Notes: generated from the letters alone by a model not told the origin. Positions 29,401 through 34,755 are shown, numbered from the stretch's first letter. The stretch is 64,000 nucleotides of DNA from Thalassolituus maritimus (GCF_900156675.1 NZ_FTOH01000008.1:116028-180027); one strand, 5' to 3'. Numbers and translations are program-made.

Positions 29401-29557
29401 GAACCCCGGCAAGGGTCGTACTCAGGGCTGATATAGCAACGCTCAGGGCATTTTTTCTGAAACTGTTTGATACGGTCTCAATGCGTTTTTTCGTGTAGTG
29501 GGTCATTGTCACTGCTCTCATTGCAAGGAGGGCTGAGCCCTCCGGTAGCTTATCCAT
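14405..29557 (-). CDS. Giant two-partner secretion exoprotein (TpsA), repeat-rich, with C-terminal LysM-like domain
   Basis: This 5050-residue protein is probably a surface adhesin or filament exported through the upstream TpsB. It has a long signal region (cleavage about residue 76-77, PVAWAA) and a TPS/haemagglutinin secretion domain (about 78-330) containing NPNG at 166-169. Residues 438-674 are three 79-residue E modules and residues 675-4295 are 47 A/B/C/D modules of 74-82 residues. Degenerate copies run to about 4600. An acidic linker (GDEEEDEDAQ) leads to a LysM-like domain (about 4964-5011; YVFKAGDSLWKLSERFLGTG, then IKNGTVIRVI). Modules carry AGxGxDxV and ADTFxVTG motifs that hint at a beta-helix. 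Alternative starts lie at 29521 and 29506; none has a strong ribosome site. It is 41 bases after tpsB. The ligand is unknown. Confidence 0.88.
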   Translation of the reverse strand: MDKLPEGSALLAMRAVTMTHYTKKRIETVSNSFRKNALSVAISALSTTLAGVRDGLKGGVYVTLIAGQVVAPVAWAANLPELAGSQTSVTIENGASIDGIATGKSDVYTVTGARVLANWTSFDIAEGYGIEFLQGDPSNILVNQITGSASEIAGLLKANGNIILVNPNGMTIAGTAIIDVNSLVVSGMGLSGGVDAGNQDFFQGNDEAENYNNLLLVKTDANGKITIKSGVDFTSDAEGVAHTRNNNFIAVGAEVDNAANITVGNLLGLGAGGAGYISFNQDGLVGFEITADVTDAVGTNAISSIGELSAQQVFLTARDASDLYNSAINLEGTAKAASINIDGDTIRLGGEVDLSNGTDTLNIHNNSAATELTIGNSASIDFGTDGKATAVASKVTIETGNATLNNAQLTGTDNEITLGTTDFSVTSVNNLNLADGALEGSEGADTFDMTGASLTANGIAVSGVQNNQVNANGGADVFTGAANGWSLTGTANELTDSIDETYTFTGVTAANLSGQALTGSAGADTFDMTGASLTANGIAVSAVQNNQVDANGGADVFTGAANGWSLTENSNELTDSIDETYTFTGVTDANLSGQALTGSAGVDTFDMTGASLTANGIVVSGVQNNQVNANGGADVFTGAANGWSLTGTANELTDSIDQTYTFTGVTDANISGQTLTGTANADTFDVTGTNELTVSNIDFTSIAAVNAGDGVDQVNTDGADVSLFAELGNAVDYALETLGITFRETENADLNGGTLAGSSEADSFEVTGTALTANEINITNAASAINAGSGDDAIIVNDANSTLTGTDNALNTANYQFTSIESADLTTNDLTGTADADTFDVTGANALTSADIDFTNVASVSAGNGSDQVNTNGATLVSDTGAAVDNALTTQQIAFTSVETLDLANGTLAGSDAADTFEATGSALTANAINVTNAASAINAGDGADVLTVNDANSTLTGTDNELDTANYEFTSVETADLASNALTGTANADTFDVTGANALTSAGIDFTNVEVVNADDGADQINTGGADASLFAELGSAVDYALETLGITFRETENADLNGGILAGSTEADSFEVTGATLTANAITVTNAASAIDAGTGNDAVTVNDTNSTLTGTDNALNTANYQFTSIDSADLTDSALTGTSGADTFDVTGANALTSADIDFTNVASVSAGNGSDQVNTNGATLVSDTGAAVDNALTTQQIAFTSVENLDLANGTLAGSEAADSFEVNGAALTANAISVTNAASGINAGDGVDVLTVNDTNSTLTGTDNELDTANYAFSSVETVDLADNALTGTANADTFDVTGANALTSAGINFSNVAAVNADDGVDQVNTDGADASLFAELGNAVDYALETLGITFRETENADLNGGTLAGSAEADSFAVTGTTLTANEISVTNAASAIDAGTGDDAVTVNDTNSTLTGTDNELDTANYAFSSVETVDLADNALTGTANADTFDVTGANTLTSAGIDFSNVEVVNADGGTDQVNTDGADASLFAELGSAVDYALETLGITFRETENADLNGGILAGSTEADSFEVTGATLTANAITVTNAASAIDAGTGNDAVTVNDANSTLTGTDNALDTANYQFTSIDSADLTDSVLTGTSGADTFDVTGANALTSADIDFTNVLSVDAGNGADQVNTNGATLTSETGIAVDNALMTQQIAFSSVENLDLANGTLAGSDAADSFEVNGAALTANAISVTSAASGINAGDGADVLTVNDTNSTLTGTDNELDTANYAFSSVETVDLADNALTGTANADTFDVTGANALTSAGINFSNVEVVNADDGADQVNTDGADASLFAELGNAVDYALETLGITFRETENADLNGGTLAGSSEADSFAVTGTTLTANEISVTNAASAIDAGTGDDAVTVNDTNSTLTGADNALNTANYQFTSIDSADLTDSVLTGTSGADTFDVTGANALTSADIDFTNVASVDGGDGDDQLNTSAAVLVVGTNEALTSSNISFTDIESADLSDGILTGTSNVDTFDVTGANALTSAGINFSSVAAVNADDGADQVNTEGADASLFAEVGNAIDYALETLGIIFRETENADLNGGTLAGSSEADSFAVTGTTLTANEISVTNAASAIDAGTGNDAVTVNDTNSTLTGADNALDTANYQFTSIDSADLTDSVLTGTSGADTFDVTGANELTSAGIDFTNVASVDAKEGNDQVNTDGATLTSETGIAVDNALTTQQIAFTSVENLDLAGGTLTGSEAADTFAVTGSALTANAIAVTNAASGINAGDGVDVLTVNDTNSTLTGTDNELDTANYAFSSVETVDLVDNALTGTANADTFDITGSKALTSAGINFTNVTSVDAKEGNDQVNTNAAALVSDTGAAVDNALTTQQIAFTSVENLDLAGGTLTGSDAADSFGVNGAALTANAISITKAASAINAGNGYDSVTVNDTNSALTGTDNELNTANYQFTSIEAADLQGNDLTSTTGVVNLNVTGENALTSAGIDFTNVEAVNDAGESETITTNGADASLFAELGSAVDNALETLGIVFRGVLEADLGGGTLTGSTEADSFEVTGTTLTANGIVVTNAASAIDAGTGNDAVTVNDTNSTLTGTDNALNTANYQFTSIDSADLTTNALTGTSGADTFDVTGDNALTSAGIDFTHVASVDAKEGNDQVNTNGATLVSDTGAAVDNALTTQQIAFTSVENLDLANGTLAGSDAADSFEVNGAALTANAISVTSAASGINAGDGADVLTVNDTNSTLTGTDNELDTANYAFSSVETVDLADNTLTGTANTDTFDVTGTNELTVSSIDFTSVAAVNAGDGADQVNTDGADASLFAELGNAVDYALETLGITFRETENADLNGGTLAGSSEADSFEVTGAALTANAINVTNAATAINAGNGDDSVIVNDANSTLTGSDNALNTANYQFTSIDSADLADNALTGTANADTFDVTGANALTSADIDFTNVASVDANDGDDQVNTNGATLTSETGTAVDNALTTQQIAFTSVENLDLANGTLAGSDAADTFAVTGSALTANAISVTNAASGINAGDGVDVLTVSDTNSTLTGADNALDTANYQFTSVETVDLANNALTGTANADTFDVTGANALTSAGINFSNVAAVNADDGADQVNTDGADASLFAELGSAVDYALETLGITFRETENADLNGGTLAGSTEADSFEVTGSTLTANEISVTNAASAIDAGTGDDAVTVNDTNSTLTGTDNALNTANYQFTSIDSADLTDSALTGTSGADTFDVTGANELTSADIDFTNVASVNASDGDDQVNTNGATLTSETGTAVENALTTQQIAFVSVENLDLANGTLAGSDAADTFEVAGSALTANAISVTNAASGINAGNGDDSVTVNDANSTLTGTDNELDTANYEFSSVETVDLADNALSGTANADSFDVTGVNALTSAGINFNNVVVVNAGDGADQVNTGGADASLFAELGNVVDYALETLGITFRETENANLNGGTLVGSSEADSFEVTGTALTANEINITNAASAINAGNGNDSVIVNDANSTLTGTDNALNTANYQFTSIENADLTTNALTGTSGVDTFDVTGANALTSAGIDFSNVEVVNAGDDADQVNTDGADASLFAELGNAVDYALETLGITFRETENLDLNGGTLAGSSEADSFEVTGTTLTANEISVTNAASAINAGNGDDSVTVNDANSTLTGSDNALNTANYQFTSIDSADLADNALTGTANADTFDVTGANALTSADIDFTNVASVDANDGDDQVNTNGATLTSETGNAVDNALTTQQIAFTSVENLDLASGALTGSDAADTFAVTGTTLTANEISVTNAASAIDAGNGDDSVIVNDANSTLTGADNALDTANYQFTSVETADLAGNALTGTAGDDIFDVSAPNALTSADIDFTNVASVDAGNGDDQVNTNAATLVSETNVAGTVAVNNALTTQQIAFTSVENLDLANGALAGSDAADSFEVAGAALTANAISVTNAASAINAGDGADTLTVNDASSTLTGTDNELDTANYEFSSVETVNLADNALTGTSGADTFDVTGANALTSAGINFSNVAAVNADDGADQVNTEGADASLFAEVGNAIDYALETLGIIFRETENADLNGGTLAGSSEADSFEVTGAALTANAITVTNAASAIDAGTGDDAVTVNDTNATLTGADNALNTANYQFTSIETADLQSNVLTGTAGADTFDVTGANALISADIDFTNVASVDAGIGDDQVNTNGATLTSETGIAVDNALTTQQIAFTSVENLDLANGTLTGSDAADSFEVTGATLSANAINVTNAASAINAGNGTDALTVNDANSTLTGADNALDTASYEFTSVETADLQGNALTGTSGADTFDVTGSNALTSAGINFTDLASVDAAGGNDQVNTDGATLVSDTGTASDNALETQGIAFTNVDSVDLANGALTATDAAETFNTGATSGQVEVNDMTITSVATIDAGDGNDSLVAANDAVVALNGTELGLIASDIVFSNLEAAGLSSGTLNGTAANDEFALVGANQFFSNGILFSDVANVDGGTGTDSITTSAATSAELTVTDNALVAQSIRFDAIESADLSGGTLNDVAAQTEIFTLGDESASVSTKEILFTSVSQVSAGTDDQIQGSTGDDTFTIRSDEQVAANDILFDGPLTLLGSDGDDTLVNEIDGVRWLINAVGNGINQVGKFTFSQFESLFNNVGALDLATSMQADFNGESVSFGDNTMTLNFDGSENVELLSTYGSGVSVQAEGDPIAITGSVTADELLILSYGDIELRTDINLISIQTLNGQSIDVTMIQNGDLVIRSIDIEGGTLVLDSLVAGTGSLTSETINTTDVSALNAYIGTGESGVDGAGEWASIGETNNQLTFEVALRLDLEAITFVSPFFPNGAPLVYNTEGTETDSLISSQSPALVIVDSVGDVSQLNPAVFEALSPFIADANAVAGSSGYYASSDVPSTLDTELLASLLASYEPTASGSPEGYQVGDEEEDEDAQASGSDINTDQEIRIAYSDTGEVLGVVQNYVFKAGDSLWKLSERFLGTGYAWNSIMEQNPEIESPSSIKNGTVIRVIKSVSDEVAQAIQNALDSGLGVKKGNTVTFPVDARSQLNM
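16673..27535 (-). repeat. Ordered A-B-C-D coding repeat array, 47 modules
   Basis: Module lengths are A 240, B 225, C 234 and D 225 bases, so A-B is 465, C-D is 459 and a full A-B-C-D set is 924. The twelve A modules (recognised by the FRETENADLNGG ending) start at 27535, 26611, 25687, 25222, 24298, 23611, 22228, 21304, 20380, 19456, 18991 and 17596. Order along the protein: ABCD, ABCD, AB, ABCD, AB plus a 222-base C variant, AB-CD-CD, ABCD, ABCD, ABCD, AB, AB-CD-C'D, ABCD. C' carries four extra codons. Many copies are nearly identical in DNA, implying recent duplication or gene conversion. Confidence 0.88.
27536..28246 (-). repeat. Three tandem 237-base E modules
   Basis: Three near-identical 79-residue units precede the main array. 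Each has GADTFDMTGASLTANGI, a Val-Gln-Asn-Asn-Gln stretch, GAANGWSLT and YTFTGVT. They share the ADTF framework with the A-D modules but contain a Trp and are a separate subfamily. Confidence 0.85.
29527..29543. promoter_or_regulatory. Palindromic hairpin at the exoprotein start
   Basis: GGAGGGCT and AGCCCTCC pair around a single base. On the mRNA the structure sits between the first ATG (29557) and the next two candidates (29521, 29506) and contains a GGAGG Shine-Dalgarno-like sequence inside the stem. It could mask or set the start; this is speculative. Confidence 0.35.
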
Positions 29558-29598
29558 GTGTACCGGCTGTCTGGTCGCCGGCGCTGCGCTTTTGTGCG

Positions 29599-31659
29599 TC
29601 AGAAATAAAAGTTGATGTCAGCGAATACTTCGATGGCATCAGGATTGTTATTCAGTGGTTCGGTACTGGCGTCACCATCCTGTGGGTCCAGGCTCGACTT
29701 GCCGTATACTGGGGTAGCAACAGACACTTTACTGCTGAAGGTCGAACCCCAGGTTGCTTTAAATACAAGGCCAGCGGCACTCATTTGTGCCCATTCGTCT
29801 TCTGCCAATGTACCGCTGTCCGTTATGAAGCCGCCGTTCTGAATGCCGTAAGCTAGATCAAATAAAATACCGGCCTGGAATACATCATTGAGCGTATTTC
29901 TACCGAAGAGATTCCACTCAGGGAGGTCGAAGTACCACTCGTTGCTTATAAATGCGGATTTATCAGCAGAGAAGTCGCCGACCTGAAAACCGCGAACGCC
30001 CGTTGAGCCGCCCATACTGAATTGCTCAAACGAAGGGAGCGACTGGTCGGTATGCTGAAGGCGAACGCTGGTCAGTAAGCGGCTGTATTTCTCGGTAAAT
30101 GGCAGAGGAATGAAGAAGAGCGAGCTGGTATCAATCGCCGTGCGCACATAATTTTCATCAGCGCCCTCAACAACGTCGGTCTGGAAGCTACCGTACTGAA
30201 CGCGGAGATTCGCGGTGTTGAGCATACGAATACCCGATTGACTCAAACCATCTATGTAGAAGTTCCACTCACCCGCGACGACATGATCTTCCGTCGACAG
30301 AAAATCGATATAGCTCTCTACCGTTGAGGTTTTATCGGTAACTGCCAGTCCAGTCGACATATTAAAGTCACGGGTACGGCGAATCTGATAGTCATAACGA
30401 AGTGCGTAGGTAGTATTTACACCGCTGATTTCCAGGGCGTTGATAATGCCGCCATCTTCGTCAACAAGATCGAATGTGTTGCGGTCGGCACTGATCGACA
30501 CCCGGTTGCGCAGGTTAAATACAGGCAGAGAGTAACTGATCTGACCGAGATTACTGTGTGCTTCGCGCGTACCAATTTCGTCTGCAAGGCCGTCACCCGA
30601 ATCATTCTGGCCGATATCTTCAGAACGTAGCAGGCCTATGCTCAGATTGTCGCCAATGCCTGCTGGGTTATGCCATTGCATATTGCCGTATGCGCGCGCT
30701 TTACCTGTAAACCGAGCACCGTGATTATCCAAACGCACGAGATAGGAGAAATCATCTTCCTCACGAACCACCAGGCGAAGCCGTGTTTCACCTGGATTAT
30801 TACCCGCACTGAATGCTCCGGTCAGTGTCATGCCGGGCAGGTCATTGAGAATATAAAGCGCTTCTTCAACCTGCTGGCTGGTTACGATGCCACCAACGAT
30901 ATGCTCCAACGGAGACTCAAGCAGCTCCTCGCTGTAACGCTCATTACCCAGAGCTTCAAGCTGACCAAGGCGCCCTTCCATCACAGTAAAAGTCACTACG
31001 CCGTTCTCAACTTCTTGTGCTGGCAAAAGCACACGCGCCAGAAACAGCCCGCGCTTGCGGTAATAAATCGTCAGCAGGTTCGCAATTTCTTCCAGATCGG
31101 CAAAACTAAGGCCGCGGCTCCGCTTCTGGTCACGGATTAACTCAATCAGCGCCTGCATATCTTCATGAGTCAGGTCATCAACGTCTGAATCACTGCCAAT
31201 GTCGCGCAGATATGCCGTGATCTCACGAAGTTCATCCGGCGTATAACCAGCATCACCACGCTGGTCTTCCTTCATATAAACGATGCGCAAACGCTCAGCT
31301 TCAGCCAGCACACCTTCGCGCGTGATACCAAACTCAGGAAACTCTTCCAGGCGTTCAAAAGCGAATTTGTTTACAAGAATACGGGGGCCCGCATCACGGT
31401 CATTAATATCTGGGATATCGCCATCCGTGCTTGGCATCAGATCCTTCTGACGAGAGCGCTGACGGAAGTCTTCATCTGCGTCCGGCTGATCATCAGGCGC
31501 ATTAATACCAAACACATCACGTAAAGAAGATGCCTGTTGGGCTGAAATACCAGGGACCTGAGGATCCGCTGCCTGAACAACGCCAGCGGCAAAAAGTGAC
31601 AGTAACGACAACGTAACACCCCGGCGCACGGACGCACCCAGGCTGGAATGAATCAACAT
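29599..31659 (-). CDS. TpsB outer membrane transporter (FhaC/ShlB/HecB family)
   Basis: Omp85-superfamily pore that secretes the downstream TpsA. With the start at 31659 it has 686 residues: signal peptide (cleavage about VVQA, residue 30), two POTRA domains (about 93-228 and 232-305; YRKRGLFLARVLLPAQEVENG is typical), and a 16-strand barrel with the conserved GGSTGVRGF signature. It ends in FYF, the usual C-terminal aromatic of outer membrane barrels. POTRA1 holds an acidic helical insertion (about residues 112-182) not typical of the family. An in-frame ATG at 31773 would put 38 polar residues before the signal peptide, so I prefer 31659, which has AAGGA eight bases upstream. An extended -10 lies upstream. 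Confidence 0.92.
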   Translation of the reverse strand: MLIHSSLGASVRRGVTLSLLSLFAAGVVQAADPQVPGISAQQASSLRDVFGINAPDDQPDADEDFRQRSRQKDLMPSTDGDIPDINDRDAGPRILVNKFAFERLEEFPEFGITREGVLAEAERLRIVYMKEDQRGDAGYTPDELREITAYLRDIGSDSDVDDLTHEDMQALIELIRDQKRSRGLSFADLEEIANLLTIYYRKRGLFLARVLLPAQEVENGVVTFTVMEGRLGQLEALGNERYSEELLESPLEHIVGGIVTSQQVEEALYILNDLPGMTLTGAFSAGNNPGETRLRLVVREEDDFSYLVRLDNHGARFTGKARAYGNMQWHNPAGIGDNLSIGLLRSEDIGQNDSGDGLADEIGTREAHSNLGQISYSLPVFNLRNRVSISADRNTFDLVDEDGGIINALEISGVNTTYALRYDYQIRRTRDFNMSTGLAVTDKTSTVESYIDFLSTEDHVVAGEWNFYIDGLSQSGIRMLNTANLRVQYGSFQTDVVEGADENYVRTAIDTSSLFFIPLPFTEKYSRLLTSVRLQHTDQSLPSFEQFSMGGSTGVRGFQVGDFSADKSAFISNEWYFDLPEWNLFGRNTLNDVFQAGILFDLAYGIQNGGFITDSGTLAEDEWAQMSAAGLVFKATWGSTFSSKVSVATPVYGKSSLDPQDGDASTEPLNNNPDAIEVFADINFYF

Positions 31660-31882
31660 ATCCCTGTTCCTTAAACGTGCAGGCACGGCCGCACGCATCT
31701 GTGTTTTAACAAGAAGCAGTAGAGCCGGGAGGCGGCCCACGTAACGATCTCTATGAGGAAAATTCTGAGACATCCTTGCCCTACTGAAATTGCAATCCGT
31801 TTAGCGCCTGCTCGGGGCAGAGCTGCATAAATCGGGCCTTATCAACGCCATATTGACGCCAGACCCGGTAAAAATCGGCGGC

Positions 31883-31891
31883 ATTATAGCA
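31883..31891 (-). promoter_or_regulatory. Extended -10 promoter for the tpsB-tpsA operon
   Basis: On the minus strand TGCTATAAT gives a perfect TATAAT with the TG extension; the -35 (TATTCA at 17 bases) is weak, as is usual for extended -10 promoters. Transcription would begin about 215 bases before the preferred tpsB start, in a 285-base gap that shows no gene. Confidence 0.55.
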
Positions 31892-32058
31892 ACATGATCA
31901 GAGCTTGAATACCGGCCTGTTAAAACACATAAAAGACGAATTCGATCTCTGAACAGGAGTTTACCCAAAGAGAATCACACAGCAAAGAGGCTCGCCGGAC
32001 AGAAAGTCAGGCAGGGCTGAAATGGGAATTTATATTACTGAGTAACCACTCAACAGAG

Positions 32059-32931
32059 TTATTCCCCGAAACGAGGCTGATTTCTGCGAACGGTCGTATC
32101 TTCACCCTGCCCACTCGGTACTGAGATAACAGGCGCTACAGACTGATTCGGACCCACGGTAACCTCGAGCATCCCGACACTGATATTATCGCGGCCACCA
32201 CTGTGATTCGCATCATCAATTAAGCGATAGCAACACTCGAGTGCTGGACGGTGCGTTGCCAGAACATGTTGCAGCTCGGCGTTATCGAAATACTCAGTCA
32301 GGCCATCAGAACAGAGCATCAGCAATGCACTTTCAGTTAAACGGTAGGTTTTGAGGTCGGGCTCTACATCCTCCTGGACGCCTAGTGCACGGGTGATGTG
32401 GTTACGCACATCGCTGGTTCTGGCCTCTTCCTCGGTGAGCGTACCCGCATCAATCATTTCCTGAACCACGCTATGGTCACGGGTCAGCTGCGTCAGCCCC
32501 TTAAGGCTCCAGTGATACGCACGGGAATCGCCAACATGGGCCACCGTGAGTTGATCCTGCCACACCACAGAAAGAACCACCGTCGTTCCCATGTGAGAAA
32601 AATCCGGGTTCTCCGCTTTCGCTTCAATGATAGACAAGTTGGCCTTGTGAATGCCGCTACGAACCGCAGACTGAATCATCAGTTTCTGTTGCTCAGGGGT
32701 ACAAGCAAGGAACGTCGGGGTAATCAGCTGACTGAAACAAAGACTGATCGTCTGAATGGCAATCCGGCTGGCAAGCGCGCCACCGCTGTAACCACCCATA
32801 CCGTCGGCCACAACAACGTACGCGAATGGCTGATCAGGATGAGCAAACCACGTAATTGCATCCTCATTTTCCTCCCTGATCTGGCCGATATCCGTGCGAC
32901 CATTTACTGCAAGAGAGACGCTTCTGCTCAT
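32059..32931 (-). CDS. pppA: PP2C-family Ser/Thr phosphatase of the T6SS (PppA/Stp type)
   Basis: It probably removes phosphate from threonines set by the T6SS kinase, as PppA does in Pseudomonas. The 290-residue protein has the metal-binding PP2C motifs in order: GQIREENEDA, VVADGMGGYSGG, VAHVGDSRAYHW, LMLCSDGLTEYFDNAE and GGRDNISVG. No membrane segment or signal is seen, so it is cytoplasmic. Its last 15 residues hold EDTTVRRNQP, which resembles candidate phospho-Thr sites in other proteins of the locus. The start at 32931 is preferred because GGAA lies six bases upstream; an ATG four codons earlier is possible. It lies apart from the main operon, on the far side of hcp. Confidence 0.9.
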   Translation of the reverse strand: MSRSVSLAVNGRTDIGQIREENEDAITWFAHPDQPFAYVVVADGMGGYSGGALASRIAIQTISLCFSQLITPTFLACTPEQQKLMIQSAVRSGIHKANLSIIEAKAENPDFSHMGTTVVLSVVWQDQLTVAHVGDSRAYHWSLKGLTQLTRDHSVVQEMIDAGTLTEEEARTSDVRNHITRALGVQEDVEPDLKTYRLTESALLMLCSDGLTEYFDNAELQHVLATHRPALECCYRLIDDANHSGGRDNISVGMLEVTVGPNQSVAPVISVPSGQGEDTTVRRNQPRFGE

Positions 32932-33164
32932 TCCATTTTCCATATCTCAAGTGAACAGAGCACTCGCCCTCCGGGCAGGCTGCGGATACAGCGGCTCTGT
33001 GTGGACTCGAGCGATTAAAACAAAAAAAGCTGAGCGGTGACAGAATTTTTCCTGATTCGCCTCTGGTTGATTTTGCAACACCTGTTCAGCATAATTGGCC
33101 TCACTTCAGCGTGGCAGCGTCTGAAACTTCAGGGAATCACCGTCAGCAGGGACACATACTCGAC

Positions 33165-33869
33165 ATGGCAAGACTGCCGCGTATCAACATCGCCAACATC
33201 CCCCAGCACATCATTCAGGTCGGCCACAACAACCTGAATTGCTTCTTCGATGACGAAGATTACGAATTTTATCTGGCGTCATTGCAGAAGGCGGCTGAGC
33301 AATACGATGTCGATCTTCATGCCTATGTATTAATGCCCAATGCGATTCAGATGGTTGCCACACCGAACATCGCAAATGGAATTTCATCCATGATGCAGTC
33401 ACTTGGCCGTCGCTACGTTCAATACGTCAATCACCGTTACCAGCGCTCGGGCACCTTATGGGGTGGCCGCTATAAGTCCAGCGTCATTGATTCCGAGGCC
33501 TACCTGCTTACCTGCTATCGCTACGTTGAACTGAAACCCATGCATGAAGGGATTGTCGAGAGTCCTGAGCTTTACGAGTGGTCAAGTTTCAACCACCACA
33601 CTGGGCGAAAGAAGAGCAAAATTCTTGAGGACCACCGGCTGTACCTTGCGCTCGGCGATACCTACGAAGAGCGTGCCAATGAGTACAGTAAGCTATTCCG
33701 CTATGAATTCGACCGCGGACTGCTTACCTATATTGCTGAAACCATCAAACTCGGCCAGGTACTCGGCGGAGATCAGTTCACCGAGAACATTGAAAAAATT
33801 GCCAACCACCGGGTACGCCCACTTAAGCGTGGCCGCCCGAAGAAGAAGTCAAAACCCACCACCGCTTAA
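33165..33869 (+). CDS. Degenerate REP-associated tyrosine transposase (RAYT, Y1 family)
   Basis: The 234-residue protein follows the Y1/RAYT pattern: MARLPRINIANIPQHIIQVG, CFFDDEDYEFYL, DLHAYVLMPN, RRYVQYVNHRYQRSGTLWGG and RYVELKPMHEGIV. The catalytic Tyr in RRYVQYVN is kept, but the metal-binding HUH pair expected after YVLMPN (HVHL in active relatives) reads AIQM, so single-strand nicking is probably lost. The C-terminus is basic (KRGRPKKKSK). No matching REP hairpins were recognised nearby. The frame is open and intact, which may mean domestication rather than recent decay. It lies between the phosphatase and hcp; an upstream in-frame ATG at 33111 fits less well. Confidence 0.8.
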   Translation: MARLPRINIANIPQHIIQVGHNNLNCFFDDEDYEFYLASLQKAAEQYDVDLHAYVLMPNAIQMVATPNIANGISSMMQSLGRRYVQYVNHRYQRSGTLWGGRYKSSVIDSEAYLLTCYRYVELKPMHEGIVESPELYEWSSFNHHTGRKKSKILEDHRLYLALGDTYEERANEYSKLFRYEFDRGLLTYIAETIKLGQVLGGDQFTENIEKIANHRVRPLKRGRPKKKSKPTTA

Positions 33870-34214
33870 TCGGCGAATACGCCCAGTGGCGTAATATTAC
33901 GCATCATTGTAATTTTCTCGATCATCGCAAAAAATTTCTTTTAATAAATCGTGTCAGAGTCAAACCGCTCACTGATCACTGGCTTCTCCCATGTAGTTAA
34001 AGGCCCTGTCTGTCTGCAGCCAGCCTCGTGAAAGTAACTGCTATAAATTCGTGCCAGAGTCGAATAAATAATAAAAAATCAGGGGTTTTCGTCTCGGGTC
34101 TAATCTGTTTAACTTGGCCTCACTTGCCATATGGCCGTGGTTTAAGCGCTGAAAATCAGCCCGCACAGCCAAGGCTTGAAGGAAATCTTTAACTAAATAC
34201 AGAGGAATTGTTAA
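33870..34214. promoter_or_regulatory. 345-base region upstream of hcp
   Basis: No gene seen. It must contain the hcp promoter and leader. Visible elements: a 14-base palindrome GCGTAATATTACGC (33889-33902), two direct copies of CGTGYCAGAGTC (33950, 34050), a 10-base palindrome GCCATATGGC (34126-34135) and GAGGAATTGTTAA before the hcp ATG as ribosome site. A sigma-54-like TTGGC...TTGC is present but two bases too short. No confident -35/-10 pair. Confidence 0.5.
33950..34061 (+). repeat. Two 12-base direct repeats with starts exactly 100 bases apart
   Basis: CGTGTCAGAGTC (33950-33961) and CGTGCCAGAGTC (34050-34061) differ at one base; both follow an AT-rich ATAAAT stretch. Their place upstream of hcp suggests regulator sites. 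Confidence 0.6.
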
Positions 34215-34703
34215 ATGGCTATCTACATGAATTTCAACGGCAACAACCCACAAGGTAACGTAACTGCTGCTGGTTACGAGAACTGGATTGAAGTTGATAG
34301 CATGAGCTTCGGCGTTGGCCGCTCAATCACCATGCAAGCGGGTGCAATGTCTAACCGTGAAGCATCTCGTCCAAGCATCAGCGAAGTGACTGTAACTAAG
34401 CCACTGGACGCTGCTTCAGGTGGCCTGTTCAAGTCATCTGTTACTGGTGACGCTGGTGTTAAGGTAGAAATCCACGTTGTTCAGACTGGTGCAGAGAAAG
34501 TAGAAAAGTACGCTGTCTACACTCTGGAAGAAGTAATCATCTCTTCTTACAGCATCAGCGCTGCAGCTGGCGGTGCTCCAGCTGAGTCTATCTCTCTGAG
34601 CTTCGCAAAAATCGAAGCTGACCTGACTCACGCTGATAAGACCAACAAGAATACTAAGAACATGAAGGTTGGTTACGACCTGACTACTGCAAAACCACTG
34701 TAA
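34215..34703 (+). CDS. hcp: Hcp, T6SS tube protein (TssD)
   Basis: Hcp forms hexameric rings that stack into the inner tube expelled by the T6SS. The 162-residue protein has family length and segments: IYMNFNGNNPQGNVTAAG, WIEVDSMSFGVGRSI, SRPSISEVTVTKPLD and the YSISAAAGGAPAESISLSF region. Codon choice is strongly biased to GCT, CTG and AAG, as in highly expressed genes. A good GAGG ribosome site lies upstream. It is first of a cargo unit with vgrG, and a hairpin without T-run sits between them. Confidence 0.96.
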   Translation: MAIYMNFNGNNPQGNVTAAGYENWIEVDSMSFGVGRSITMQAGAMSNREASRPSISEVTVTKPLDAASGGLFKSSVTGDAGVKVEIHVVQTGAEKVEKYAVYTLEEVIISSYSISAAAGGAPAESISLSFAKIEADLTHADKTNKNTKNMKVGYDLTTAKPL

Positions 34704-34730
34704 TAGGGTATCCTAACCCCATTACATCTC

Positions 34731-34755
34731 AGGGCAGCCTGCAACAGGCTGCTCT
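34731..34755 (+). terminator. Hairpin between hcp and vgrG (attenuator or mRNA stabiliser)
   Basis: AGGGCAGCCTG pairs with CAGGCTGCTCT (one G-T pair) around CAA. The following sequence (GTTCT) is poor in T, so termination would be partial. Such a structure could keep hcp mRNA far more abundant than vgrG. Confidence 0.5.

Noticed and set aside
31660..31773. Longer TpsB from an ATG at 31773
   Set aside because: It would place 38 polar residues before a clear signal peptide; the ATG at 31659 has a suitable ribosome site.
33095..34125. 12-mer TTGGCCTCACTT present before both the RAYT gene (33095) and hcp (34114)
   Set aside because: Many exact 12-mer pairs are expected by chance in 64 kb and the flanks do not match; kept only as a note.
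34112..34129. Sigma-54 promoter upstream of hcp (TTGGCCTCACTTGCCA)
   Set aside because: GG and GC are 8 bases apart instead of the required 10, so it does not fit the -24/-12 spacing.
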